DNA of 21,522 bases from an uncultured Paraprevotella sp. (GCA_910584955.1 CAJUDC010000031.1:1-21522), one strand, 5' to 3'; positions 6,489-14,371 are shown, counted from the first letter of the stretch. Notes: generated by a model from the letters alone, not told the origin. Numbers and translations: made by a program.

Positions 6489-8251
6489 GGTTGTATGTCA
6501 ATTAATTCGATGGTCTGGTTGGGCGAATAGTGTATCAGTTTCAGGTTTCTGTTCAGAAAACCGCTCCAGTTGCTGGCCCGTTCGAATCGGAATGTATGCT
6601 GGAACGGAAGCGTGTTTATATCAGCCAGATGTTCGTCGAACGAGGCTCCGTATCGGGCCATACCGTGCAGGAAATAGTAGCCTGCATCAAATCCCAACAT
6701 TCCGAAACGGGGAAAGGAGTTGATCATCGGCTTTTTGAACCAGTATTGGAACTTTTTTTCAAACTGGGCGGTCCGGCTGTTCAGCGGGTTGCGGTAGAAT
6801 GAAGTGAATACGTAGGTGTTGAACGCATAGAAATTAGTCAGTTGCGAAGCGGTGTAGGTTTGCCATTCCGGGTAACCCAGCATGCTGATACGATATTCCG
6901 GGTGTGCCTTGACGAAGTTCTTTAGTTTGGGAAACAGTTGGTTCAGCGTCTTGATGGTGGCCGAGTTCGGAATCAGCAGATTGTCCCGGAACGGGTTGAG
7001 TGCCTGTAGGATGGCCGTCTCGTCGGCTTGCAGGGGCAACGTACGTACGTTGATGCCTTTAGCGGCCAGGTTCTTTTGCAGTGTCGTTACGAAGTGCTGG
7101 CAGTCCTTGTCGTTCTCCTGTGCATCAATGACCACGTGATTGTAATTGGCGAATCTCGACAAGGCCAGTTCGCTCATCTGGTTGTACTGGTCGGTCTTTG
7201 TCGTATTGATGGCGTAAATATACGGATTCGTATAGAACTCGTCGCTTTGCAGTGTGAAAGGAACCACCATTTTTACCTTATGCTCTTTACAGAACCGGGA
7301 GAGGGTGGGGATTTGTTCGGCATACATCGGGCCGAAAACGATGTCCAGCGGTGTGTTCGACAAGCCCGACAACACTTTCTGCATATCGGCAGGCGATGTT
7401 CCCGAGTCGAAAGCATGAATTTCTACCGACGTCCCTTCGTGCTTTACACTGTCTGCCGCCAGCAACAGGCCTTGGTAGAATTCCACCATTTTCGCCCCCC
7501 TGCTGTTTTTTTCTTTCAATGGCAGGATCACGGCCATACGGATCCGTTTCATCGGTGCCGTGACCGGTTTGGCCGGGAAAAGCTCCGCGTTGCTGGGTTG
7601 TGCCGGTGCTTTGGGAGTGCTTTGGGCAAACGGTATACAAATAAAGGTACCTTTTTTCAGTTTATACCCCGGTTGAGTCATTTCCGGGTTGGCGGCAATG
7701 ATTTCCGCTTCGCTGATATTGTATTGCCGGGCTATGCGGGACAGTGTTTCCCGTTTGGCCACTTTGTGCATCTCCCGGCAGTTGGAACCGGCAAGTCCCT
7801 TTGGCCGGTTATCGGGCTGTGCGGCAACGGTCGACGAAGCCTCCGGCGTCGGCGTTTTGCCTGATGCTGCCGGTATGACAATGACTTTTCCGGTCTGGAA
7901 GTTCTCGGCCGAAAGGCCGGGATTGGCATTGCATATATCCTCGGCGGACACTTTGTATTGCTGAGTGATGCGGTACAGCGTCTCTCCGGCGGCTATCGTA
8001 TGGAAGCGTTTTTCCGTCTGTCCGTTCGGTTTTTGCGGGATGCGCAATTTCTCGCCGGCCCGTATGCCCGATTGTGCTTCGGGGTTCAGCTCCAGAATGT
8101 GTTGAGGTGTAGTGCCATAGACTTTGGCAATGGAATAAACGGTTTCTCCTTTGGCGATGGTATGTGTGAAATACGTAGTCTGCGCTCTGAGCGGAATATG
8201 AAAAAATACAAGTGTCGCGAGCAAAAAGAAGGTGCGATTCAAGCGTTTCAT
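6485..8251 (-). CDS. Triple-LysM protein with periplasmic binding-protein-like domain
   Basis: This 588-aa exported protein has a signal peptide MKRLNRTFFLLATLVFFHIP with cleavage near LRAQ-24. Three LysM domains lie at about 28-73 (HTIAKGETVYSIAKVYGTTP), 82-128 (HTIAAGETLYRITQQYKVS) and 161-208 (HKVAKRETLSRIARQYNIS), the last preceded by a Pro/Ala/Thr-rich linker. From about 234 it resembles a type 1 periplasmic binding fold of the amino-acid/leucine receptor kind (MKRIRMAVILPLKEKN, EIHAFDSGTSPADMQKVL, DIVFGPMYAEQIPTL). LysM binds peptidoglycan or related glycans; the PBP fold could bind a small ligand. No ABC permease is nearby, so a transport role is unlikely. An anchored sensor or a scaffold for the coupled barrel is an inference. 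Confidence 0.88.
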   Translation of the reverse strand: MKRLNRTFFLLATLVFFHIPLRAQTTYFTHTIAKGETVYSIAKVYGTTPQHILELNPEAQSGIRAGEKLRIPQKPNGQTEKRFHTIAAGETLYRITQQYKVSAEDICNANPGLSAENFQTGKVIVIPAASGKTPTPEASSTVAAQPDNRPKGLAGSNCREMHKVAKRETLSRIARQYNISEAEIIAANPEMTQPGYKLKKGTFICIPFAQSTPKAPAQPSNAELFPAKPVTAPMKRIRMAVILPLKEKNSRGAKMVEFYQGLLLAADSVKHEGTSVEIHAFDSGTSPADMQKVLSGLSNTPLDIVFGPMYAEQIPTLSRFCKEHKVKMVVPFTLQSDEFYTNPYIYAINTTKTDQYNQMSELALSRFANYNHVVIDAQENDKDCQHFVTTLQKNLAAKGINVRTLPLQADETAILQALNPFRDNLLIPNSATIKTLNQLFPKLKNFVKAHPEYRISMLGYPEWQTYTASQLTNFYAFNTYVFTSFYRNPLNSRTAQFEKKFQYWFKKPMINSFPRFGMLGFDAGYYFLHGMARYGASFDEHLADINTLPFQHTFRFERASNWSGFLNRNLKLIHYSPNQTIELIDIQP

Positions 8252-8280
8252 AAAAAAGTCTTTCTTTCATTAACAGGCAG

Positions 8281-8288
8281 CAAATTTA
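8281..8288 (-). promoter_or_regulatory. -7 box for the LysM/PorT-like operon
   Basis: TAAATTTG on the minus strand (8288-8281) matches TAnnTTTG, 30 bases before the LysM ATG at 8251. No good TTTG at the -33 distance is visible (a T-run and GATG lie there). Confidence 0.55.
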
Positions 8289-8298
8289 ATGAAAAAAA

Positions 8299-8330
8299 GT
8301 GGTTATCTTCATCGGAAAGCATTATTTTTG
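8299..8330 (+). promoter_or_regulatory. Promoter of the CTD-uvrA-ybaK-cobQ operon
   Basis: TATTTTTG (8323-8330) matches TAnnTTTG. GTGG (8299-8302) is a poor -33 with a 20-base spacer. The predicted start near 8337 is only about 9 bases from the ATG at 8346. Confidence 0.55.
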
Positions 8331-8345
8331 CACAAATATTGGTAT

Positions 8346-9068
8346 ATGAATAAGGTTATTCGTTTAGGGTTTCTGTGTGCTTCCGTTTTTATAGCTTCGG
8401 TAGTGGAAGCGCAGGAGGTATATCCGTCCGTCAATCCCGAAGCGGTGTATGAAACGTTGGAAGGGGAGATTGACGATGCATCCAGCCCCCAGTCGGCTCC
8501 TGTCGTAGGGCATTTTACGTCCAATGTGGCTGATTTGGGCGATTACGAGGTACGTTACGAGTGGAAAATATATGCGCCGGGTATGGAGTCCGCGCCTTTG
8601 GTCCATCGTTTTGATGCGGATATAGACTATACTTTTACGCAGAGCGGTACGTTTTATGTGCAGTTGTATGCCACTTTTGTGGCCGGTCGCGATACTATCC
8701 AATACCCGGAAGAGGGAGAAGCCAATCCCTTCGTGGTGTCGATCAGTGAATCGAAACTGGAAATGCCGAATGCGTTCTCGCCCAATGGCGACGGCTATAA
8801 CGATGTGTATAAAGCCAAAGAAGGTTATTTGTCTATCGTATCCTTTAAAGCTACGATCTTCAACCGTTGGGGGCAGAAGATCTATTCGTGGAATGATGTG
8901 GCCGGCGGATGGGACGGGCGTTTTAACGGTAGCGTTGTGAAGGACGGTACTTATTTTGTTGTGGTGGAGGCTATAGGAGCCGACGGTCGCAAGTATAAGA
9001 TAAAGAGGGATGTAAATGTGTTGACCGGTTTTACGAAAGACGGTTCAACCGTTTCGGGACAACAGTAA
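8346..9068 (+). CDS. Secreted protein with PKD-like region and T9SS type B C-terminal domain
   Basis: The ATG at 8346 gives a clean signal peptide (MNKVIRLGFLCASVFIASVV, cleavage near VEA-22). An upstream in-frame ATG at 8289 would put 19 extra residues ahead of it and sit upstream of the promoter. Residues about 48-135 look like a PKD/Ig-type beta domain (YEVRYEWKIYAPG, then YTFTQSGTFYVQLYATFV). From about 140 comes the gliding-motility-associated C-terminal domain, with PNAFSPNGDGYNDVY, the IFNRWGQKIYSW segment and GGWDGRFNG...KDGTYFVVVEA. In the type IX secretion family this type B domain directs export across the outer membrane. The protein is 240 aa and ends 3 bases before uvrA, so they are cotranscribed. 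No T9SS core component is in the window. Confidence 0.87.
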   Translation: MNKVIRLGFLCASVFIASVVEAQEVYPSVNPEAVYETLEGEIDDASSPQSAPVVGHFTSNVADLGDYEVRYEWKIYAPGMESAPLVHRFDADIDYTFTQSGTFYVQLYATFVAGRDTIQYPEEGEANPFVVSISESKLEMPNAFSPNGDGYNDVYKAKEGYLSIVSFKATIFNRWGQKIYSWNDVAGGWDGRFNGSVVKDGTYFVVVEAIGADGRKYKIKRDVNVLTGFTKDGSTVSGQQ

Positions 9069-9071
9069 GCA

Positions 9072-11915
9072 ATGGATAACGAAACAGAAAAAATAAATGT
9101 CTACGGCGCCCGGGTGCATAATCTGAAGAATGTAGACGTGGAAATACCGCGAAACAGTCTGACGGTGATAACGGGACTGAGCGGAAGCGGGAAGTCTTCG
9201 CTCGCTTTTGATACGATTTTTGCCGAGGGGCAGAGGCGGTATATCGAGACATTCTCCGCATACGCCCGCAATTTTCTAGGCAATCTGGAGCGGCCCGATG
9301 TGGACAAGATAACGGGACTGAGCCCGGTGATTTCCATCGAGCAGAAGACCACCAACAAGAATCCGCGCTCCACGGTGGGGACAACTACCGAGATCTATGA
9401 TTTTCTGCGCTTGCTTTTCGCGCGGGCCGGTGAGGCTTTCTCCTATCGTTCGGGGGAAAAGATGGTGAAGTATACCGAAGAGCAGATTCTGGATTTGATT
9501 CTGAAGGACTACGGCGGGCGGAAGATCTATCTGCTGGCTCCGCTGGTGCGTAACCGTAAGGGGCACTATAAAGAGTTGTTCGAGACCGTGCGCCGCAAAG
9601 GTTATCTTTATGTACGGGTGGACGGTGCGATTACCGAAGTGACGCACGGCATGAAGGTGGACCGCTACAAGAACCATGATATAGAGGTGGTTATAGACCG
9701 GTTGAAGGTACAGGACAAGGACGATAAACGCCTTCGTAGCAGTGTGGCCACGGCGATGGCGCAGGGTGAAGGGCTGATGATGGTGTATGATGTGGATAAC
9801 GATGAATTGCGGCATTACAGCAAGCGTCTGATGTGTCCCGTTACCGGCATTTCCTACCACGATCCCGCTCCTCATAATTTTTCTTTCAATTCGCCGCAGG
9901 GAGCCTGTCCGCGCTGTAAGGGACTGGGTTACGTCACTCTGATCGATGTGGACAAGGTGGTGCCCGACCGTTCGCTCTCGGTCCATGACGGGGCGATACT
10001 TCCGTTGGGTAAGTACAAGAACAGCATGATATTCTGGCAGATTGAGGCGCTGTTGGAGAGATTCGGCGCATCCCTGAAAACCCCTGTCGAGGAACTGCCG
10101 GACGGAGCGTTGGACGAGATTCTTTACGGTTCTGTCGACCGTGTGCGTGTGCGGGCCGAATTAGTGCACACTTCTTCCGATTATTATGTAAACTACGAGG
10201 GGCTGGTGAAGTATATCCAGCAAACCCAGGAAAACGACGGGTCGGCTACGGCACAGAAATGGGTCGAGCAGTTCTCGCGTACCACTACATGCCCGGAATG
10301 TCGGGGGTGGCGCCTCAATCAGGAGGCTCTTCATTTCCGCATTGCCGATAAGAATATTGCCGAACTGGCAGGTATGGACATCAAAGAACTTTACGACTGG
10401 ATGCTGCACGTGGAAGACCGCCTGTCCGACAAACAGCGTAAGATTGCCCCGGAAATCTTAAAGGAGATACGCGGGCGACTGAAGTTCCTGCTCGATGTCG
10501 GTTTGGACTACCTGTCGCTCAACCGTACCTCCCTGTCCCTATCGGGAGGGGAGAGCCAGCGCATACGCCTGGCCACTCAGATCGGTTCGCAACTGGTCAA
10601 TGTGCTCTACATACTGGACGAACCCAGCATCGGACTGCATCAGCGTGACAACCGCAAGCTGATACGCTCGTTGCAGGATCTGCGTGATACGGGGAATACG
10701 GTGATTGTGGTGGAACACGACGAAGAGATGATGCAGAGCGCCGACTACGTTGTAGATATGGGTCCACGGGCCGGACGGCTGGGGGGCGAAGTGGTGTTCC
10801 AGGGGACGCCGCAGGCGATGTTGCAGACGGACACGCTGACATCACGTTACCTGAATGGCACCTGCGGTATAGAGATACCCGCCGTGCGTCGTCCCGGAAA
10901 CGGCAAAAGCCTCCGGTTGTGCGGGGCGCGGGGCAATAATTTGAAGCGGGTGGATGTGGAATTCCCGCTAGGCTGTCTGATTTGCGTCACCGGTGTGTCC
11001 GGCAGCGGCAAATCCACGCTCATCAACGATACGTTGCAACCGATTCTATCGAAGCATTTTTACCGTTCTTTACGCGATCCCCTGCCATACGATACTATCG
11101 AAGGGCTGGAGCATATCGATAAGGTGGTCGATGTGGATCAGTCGCCCTTGGGGCGCACGCCGCGCTCCAATCCGGCCACGTATACGGGTGTGTTCAACGA
11201 TATCCGTTCGCTGTTTGTCAGTCTGCCCGAGGCCAAGATACGCGGTTACAAGCCCGGTCGTTTCTCGTTCAATGTGAAAGGCGGGCGCTGCGAAGCCTGC
11301 ACGGGCAACGGCTACAAGACGATAGAAATGAATTTTCTGCCCGACGTGTACGTGCCTTGCGAGATATGCCACGGCAAACGCTATAACCGCGAGACGCTAG
11401 AGGTGCGATTCAAGGGAAAGTCCATTGCCGATGTGCTCGACATGACCATCAACCGGGCCGTGGAGTTTTTTGAGAACCAGCCTAATATTCTGAATAAGAT
11501 CAAAGTGTTGCAGGACGTGGGGCTAGGGTATATCAAGCTGGGGCAACCTTCCACCACGCTGTCGGGCGGTGAAAGTCAGCGGGTGAAGCTGGCTACCGAA
11601 CTGGCCAAGCGCGACACGGGCAAGACACTGTACATACTGGACGAACCTACCACCGGTCTGCACTTTGAAGACGTCCGTGTGCTTCTGGGCGTACTGAACC
11701 GGCTGGTGGACAAAGGGAACACCGTGGTAGTGATCGAGCACAACCTGGATGTGATCAAATCGGCCGATTATCTGATCGATATGGGGCCCGACGGCGGGCG
11801 GGGCGGAGGCGAACTGCTCAGCTGCGGCACGCCCGAAGAGGTGGCCCGGAGCCGGAAAGGCTACACCCCGGCTTTCTTAAAGGAAATCTTGTATGGCAAA
11901 ACAAAAGATAAATAA
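9072..11915 (+). CDS. uvrA: Excinuclease ABC subunit A
   Basis: UvrA is the ABC-type ATPase that scans DNA for damage and loads UvrB. The protein has 947 aa, the usual size of UvrA1. The first ATPase has Walker A GLSGSGKSS (35-43) and signature SLSGGESQRIRLATQ. The second has GVSGSGKST and TLSGGESQRVKLATE, and both have Walker B ILDEPSIGLHQRD / ILDEPTTGLHFED. The C-terminal zinc module is intact (CEAC...CEIC). The internal one has only three of four Cys (CPVT at 255-258, CPRC at 279-282). The first half also lacks the usual CPxH-type motif near residue 125. ybaK overlaps its 3' end by 23 bases. The coupling with an upstream secreted protein is unexpected for a repair gene. Confidence 0.98.
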   Translation: MDNETEKINVYGARVHNLKNVDVEIPRNSLTVITGLSGSGKSSLAFDTIFAEGQRRYIETFSAYARNFLGNLERPDVDKITGLSPVISIEQKTTNKNPRSTVGTTTEIYDFLRLLFARAGEAFSYRSGEKMVKYTEEQILDLILKDYGGRKIYLLAPLVRNRKGHYKELFETVRRKGYLYVRVDGAITEVTHGMKVDRYKNHDIEVVIDRLKVQDKDDKRLRSSVATAMAQGEGLMMVYDVDNDELRHYSKRLMCPVTGISYHDPAPHNFSFNSPQGACPRCKGLGYVTLIDVDKVVPDRSLSVHDGAILPLGKYKNSMIFWQIEALLERFGASLKTPVEELPDGALDEILYGSVDRVRVRAELVHTSSDYYVNYEGLVKYIQQTQENDGSATAQKWVEQFSRTTTCPECRGWRLNQEALHFRIADKNIAELAGMDIKELYDWMLHVEDRLSDKQRKIAPEILKEIRGRLKFLLDVGLDYLSLNRTSLSLSGGESQRIRLATQIGSQLVNVLYILDEPSIGLHQRDNRKLIRSLQDLRDTGNTVIVVEHDEEMMQSADYVVDMGPRAGRLGGEVVFQGTPQAMLQTDTLTSRYLNGTCGIEIPAVRRPGNGKSLRLCGARGNNLKRVDVEFPLGCLICVTGVSGSGKSTLINDTLQPILSKHFYRSLRDPLPYDTIEGLEHIDKVVDVDQSPLGRTPRSNPATYTGVFNDIRSLFVSLPEAKIRGYKPGRFSFNVKGGRCEACTGNGYKTIEMNFLPDVYVPCEICHGKRYNRETLEVRFKGKSIADVLDMTINRAVEFFENQPNILNKIKVLQDVGLGYIKLGQPSTTLSGGESQRVKLATELAKRDTGKTLYILDEPTTGLHFEDVRVLLGVLNRLVDKGNTVVVIEHNLDVIKSADYLIDMGPDGGRGGGELLSCGTPEEVARSRKGYTPAFLKEILYGKTKDK

Positions 11916-12381
11916 AACCAATGTGGCACGCCTGCTCGACAAAGCCGGTGTGGCGTATGAACTGATCCCTTACGAGGTGGACGAGAACGATTTGAGTGCC
12001 GTGCACGTGGCCGCCCAGCTGGGCGAGGACATCGAGCGGGTGTTCAAGACAATCGTTCTTCACGGTGCACAGACAGGCCATTTCGTGTGCGTGCTGCCCG
12101 GCGAGCATGAAGTGGATCTGAAACAGGCCGCCCGGGTGAGCGGAAACAAAAAGTGCGAGGTGCTTCCGCTCAAGGAGCTGCTGCCCGTTACCGGTTATAT
12201 TCGGGGCGGATGTTCGCCCATCGGGATGAAAAAACATTTTCCCACTTATATTCACGAGACGGCCCGGGCTTTCGACAGTATTTATATCAGCGCCGGGGTG
12301 CGCGGTTTGCAGGTGAAGCTGGCGCCCGACGACCTGCTCCGCGAAGCCGGTGCCTCGTATGCCCTTCTTTTCGACGCATGA
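11893..12381 (+). CDS. ybaK: Cys-tRNA(Pro) deacylase, YbaK/EbsC family
   Basis: This 162-aa protein belongs to the YbaK/ProX-like trans-editing family, which hydrolyses Cys mischarged on tRNA-Pro. The typical features are VDENDLSAVHVAAQLG near 29-44, the conserved Lys52 in FKTIVLHG and the C-terminal glycine-rich GYIRGGCSPIGMKK loop (about 105-118). The start overlaps the uvrA 3' end by 23 bases in another frame, and its stop overlaps the cobQ start by the ATGA at 12378-12381. It is therefore the middle gene of a tightly packed operon. Length and motifs are normal. Confidence 0.93.
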   Translation: MAKQKINKTNVARLLDKAGVAYELIPYEVDENDLSAVHVAAQLGEDIERVFKTIVLHGAQTGHFVCVLPGEHEVDLKQAARVSGNKKCEVLPLKELLPVTGYIRGGCSPIGMKKHFPTYIHETARAFDSIYISAGVRGLQVKLAPDDLLREAGASYALLFDA

Positions 12382-13868
12382 AACCGCAAAGACTGCATCC
12401 GCTGATGCTGGCCGGGACGGGCAGTGATGTAGGAAAGAGTGTGCTGGCTACGGCCTTGTGCCGTATATTCCTGCAAGACGGTTTCCGGCCGGCGCCGTTC
12501 AAAGCGCAAAACATGGCGCTGAATTCCTATGTGACCCCCGACGGACTGGAGTTGGGAAGGGCACAGGCCGTGCAGGCCGAGGCCGCCGGACTGCCCTGTC
12601 ACACCGATATGAACCCCTTGTTGCTGAAACCCAGTTCCGACCGTACCTCACAGGTGGTGTTGAACGGAAAACCCGTCGGTCACCGCGATGCCTACGATTA
12701 TTTCCAGCGGGCGGGGCGCGATGAGCTGAGGCAGGCCGTACAGGCGGCTTTCGACCGTCTGGCTGCCCGCTACAGCCCTATTGTGATGGAAGGGGCGGGA
12801 AGCATTGCCGAAATCAATCTGCGCGATTCCGATCTGGTGAATATGCCGATGGCGCGGTATGCCGGTGCCGATGTCATTCTGGTGGCCGACATTGACAGGG
12901 GTGGGGTGTTTGCCTCCGCCTACGGCTCTATCGCCTTGCAGACGCCCGAGGACAGACGGCGCATCAAAGGCATTATCGTGAACAAGTTTCGCGGCGACCT
13001 GCGTTTGTTTCAGCAAGGCCGCGAAATGCTGGCCCGAGTGTGCGGCGTGCCGGTGTTGGGCGTTATACCTTATTATAATGACATCCATATCGAAGAGGAA
13101 GATTCGGTAGAACTGTCCTTCAAGAGCAAGACGGCTGTCAAGGGGCGGGTGAATGCGGCGGTAGTGCTGCTGCGCCACCTTTCCAATTTCACCGATTTCG
13201 ACTTGTTGGAACGCGACAGCCGCGTCAATTTGTATTACACCCACAACGTGCACGAACTGGAGAAAGCCGACATCATCCTGTTGCCCGGAACCAAGAGCAC
13301 GCTGGCCGATCTGTATGAGCTGCGGAGCAGCGGACTGGCCGACGCAATCCTGAAAGCCCGGCGGAACGGCGCCACGGTGATGGGCATCTGCGGCGGCTAC
13401 CAGATGATGGGGATGGAGGTGGCCGACCCCGACGGTGTGGAAGGAGGTATTCGCAGCCTGCCCGGATTGGGACTGCTGCCTGTAAGAACGGTGATGCGGG
13501 GTGAAAAATTAACCCGGCAGGTGAGATTCCGGCTGTCGGCGGAGGACGGTGAGTGGTGTAGGGGATACGAGATCCACATGGGAAGCACCGTGCCGTGCGA
13601 CGGAACACCGGCCTGTCCGCTGGTTTATCTGGAAGACGGAACCGCCGACGGTTTCCGGGTCGACGGGCGTACTTTCGGTACGTATGTTCACGGTATACTG
13701 GACAATCCTTCGGTCATCAACCGCCTGCTGGCTTCTTTTGCCTGTGGGACGGCATCGCCCGTCACCGATTATGCCGCTTATAAGGAAGAGCAATACGACC
13801 GTCTGGCTGCGCATGTGCGTGCTCATCTCGATATGCCGCTGCTTTACCGTCTGCTCACGACTTCCTGA
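12378..13868 (+). CDS. cobQ: Adenosylcobyric acid synthase (glutamine-hydrolysing)
   Basis: CobQ/CbiP amidates four side chains of adenosylcobyrinic acid diamide during cobalamin synthesis, using glutamine and ATP. The protein has 496 aa, the expected size. The N-terminal ATPase has the P-loop GTGSDVGKS (13-21) and FKAQNMALNSYVT (41-53), a strong family signature. The C-terminal class I-like glutaminase half shows the nucleophile Cys338 in VMGICGGYQMMG and the catalytic His438 in FGTYVHGILDNP. I chose the ATG at 12378, which overlaps the ybaK stop (ATGA) and starts at the normal family N-terminus; the frame extends further upstream only inside ybaK. No other cobalamin genes are in the window, and it closes the operon. 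Confidence 0.95.
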   Translation: MKPQRLHPLMLAGTGSDVGKSVLATALCRIFLQDGFRPAPFKAQNMALNSYVTPDGLELGRAQAVQAEAAGLPCHTDMNPLLLKPSSDRTSQVVLNGKPVGHRDAYDYFQRAGRDELRQAVQAAFDRLAARYSPIVMEGAGSIAEINLRDSDLVNMPMARYAGADVILVADIDRGGVFASAYGSIALQTPEDRRRIKGIIVNKFRGDLRLFQQGREMLARVCGVPVLGVIPYYNDIHIEEEDSVELSFKSKTAVKGRVNAAVVLLRHLSNFTDFDLLERDSRVNLYYTHNVHELEKADIILLPGTKSTLADLYELRSSGLADAILKARRNGATVMGICGGYQMMGMEVADPDGVEGGIRSLPGLGLLPVRTVMRGEKLTRQVRFRLSAEDGEWCRGYEIHMGSTVPCDGTPACPLVYLEDGTADGFRVDGRTFGTYVHGILDNPSVINRLLASFACGTASPVTDYAAYKEEQYDRLAAHVRAHLDMPLLYRLLTTS

Positions 13869-13970
13869 CCCCTCGCATTTGTGTTTCTTTTTCTTTGCGG
13901 GGCCGTAACTTGCCGTTTGGGGCAGCAGCATTTCGGTTGTTGACCGGCGAATGTTCACATTGCACTTTGA

Positions 13971-14043
13971 TTTATACACTTCATGCCTTGATGTATACGT
14001 ATCGTGATTCGTTCCGTACACATCAAGGCATGATTCGTACAAA
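13971..14043. repeat. Paired-palindrome intergenic element, copy B
   Basis: TCATGCCTTGATG (13981-13993) and its exact complement CATCAAGGCATGA (14021-14033) are 27 bases apart. Pairing continues inward (one mismatch, then TACG/CGTA) and outward after three mismatches (TAC/GTA, TTT/AAA), so the whole 73 bases can fold into one long hairpin. The unit 13981-14033 is 53 bases, exactly as in copy A at 1525-1577. The cores differ only by one compensated pair (C-T and A-G changes on the two arms). Like copy A it lies between convergent genes. Confidence 0.8.
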
Positions 14044-14113
14044 CGGACAGCCAATCGGTAAGAAATACTGCCGGAGGGAGCAAGAAACGGAAACCCCGTC
14101 CGCAGTAAGCCGT

Positions 14114-14281
14114 CTATTGGATCCTAAGTGTGCAGGTATACGATCCGTACCCGCACCAGTAGCCTTTGCCGCCGATGATGTTCGACTCCAGATTCCGGGC
14201 ATAAGGGAAAAACAGATTGGAAGAGAAGTTCTTCAGATTGGCGTAGCTCGTCCAGAACCGATAGGGGCGTCCGGTTGTAAA
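14114..14281 (-). pseudogene. Probable C-terminal remnant of a lost gene
   Basis: On the minus strand one frame reads about 55 codons to a TAG at 14114-14116 with no ATG. The peptide is rich in aromatic residues and Asn (TTGRPYRFWTSYANLKNFSS, then NLFFPYARNLESNIIGGKGY, then WCGYGSYTCTLRIQ). Its codons (CGG, CTG, GGC, ATC, AAC, TCG) match those of neighbouring genes, whereas the overlapping 61-codon frame from ATG looks like noise. The frame is open up to the MFS stop at 14372, but the part across the terminator hairpin does not look like protein. The layout FWTS...GYWCGYGSY faintly recalls secreted beta-rich C-termini such as DUF1566/fimbrillin-type ends. I cannot name the family. Confidence 0.4.
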
Positions 14282-14320
14282 AGATTTCGGCCGGTTGCCA
14301 CATTGGCAACCGGCCGAAAT
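14275..14320 (-). terminator. Terminator of the peptidase-MFS operon
   Basis: ATTTCGGCCGGTTGCCA (14284-14300) and its exact complement (14304-14320) form a 17-bp perfect stem with a 3-base loop. On the minus strand the stem is followed by CTTTTACAACC, so the U-tract is short but present. It lies about 50 bases past the MFS stop. The plus side is followed by AAACAG, so termination of cobQ transcripts is less likely. Confidence 0.75.
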
Positions 14321-14371
14321 AAACAGAAAGCTGGGAGACCGCGATTTCCCGGATGCGGGAAGCGGTTTCCT

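Larger units (their letters stand above)
13869..14371. other. Convergent intergenic gap between cobQ and the MFS gene
   Basis: About 500 bases. In order it holds nothing I can name from 13869 to about 13970 (only a bulged CCCC/GGGG pairing with no T-run), then the second paired-palindrome element (13971-14043). About 70 unremarkable bases follow, then a probable decayed C-terminal gene fragment on the minus strand (14114-14281) and a strong hairpin (14284-14320). The cobQ operon has no clear terminator of its own here. Confidence 0.6.

Noticed and set aside
7028..7864. 278-codon plus-strand frame opposite the LysM gene
   Set aside because: Antisense shadow of a gene with a signal peptide, three LysM motifs and a PBP fold.
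12153..12377. Upstream extension of cobQ to 12153
   Set aside because: That part of the frame lies inside ybaK; the ATG at 12378 gives the normal family N-terminus.
13869..13912. Possible terminator just after cobQ (CCCCTCGCA with TGCGGGG)
   Set aside because: The stem needs a bulge, the loop is long and T-rich, and no T-run follows the second arm.
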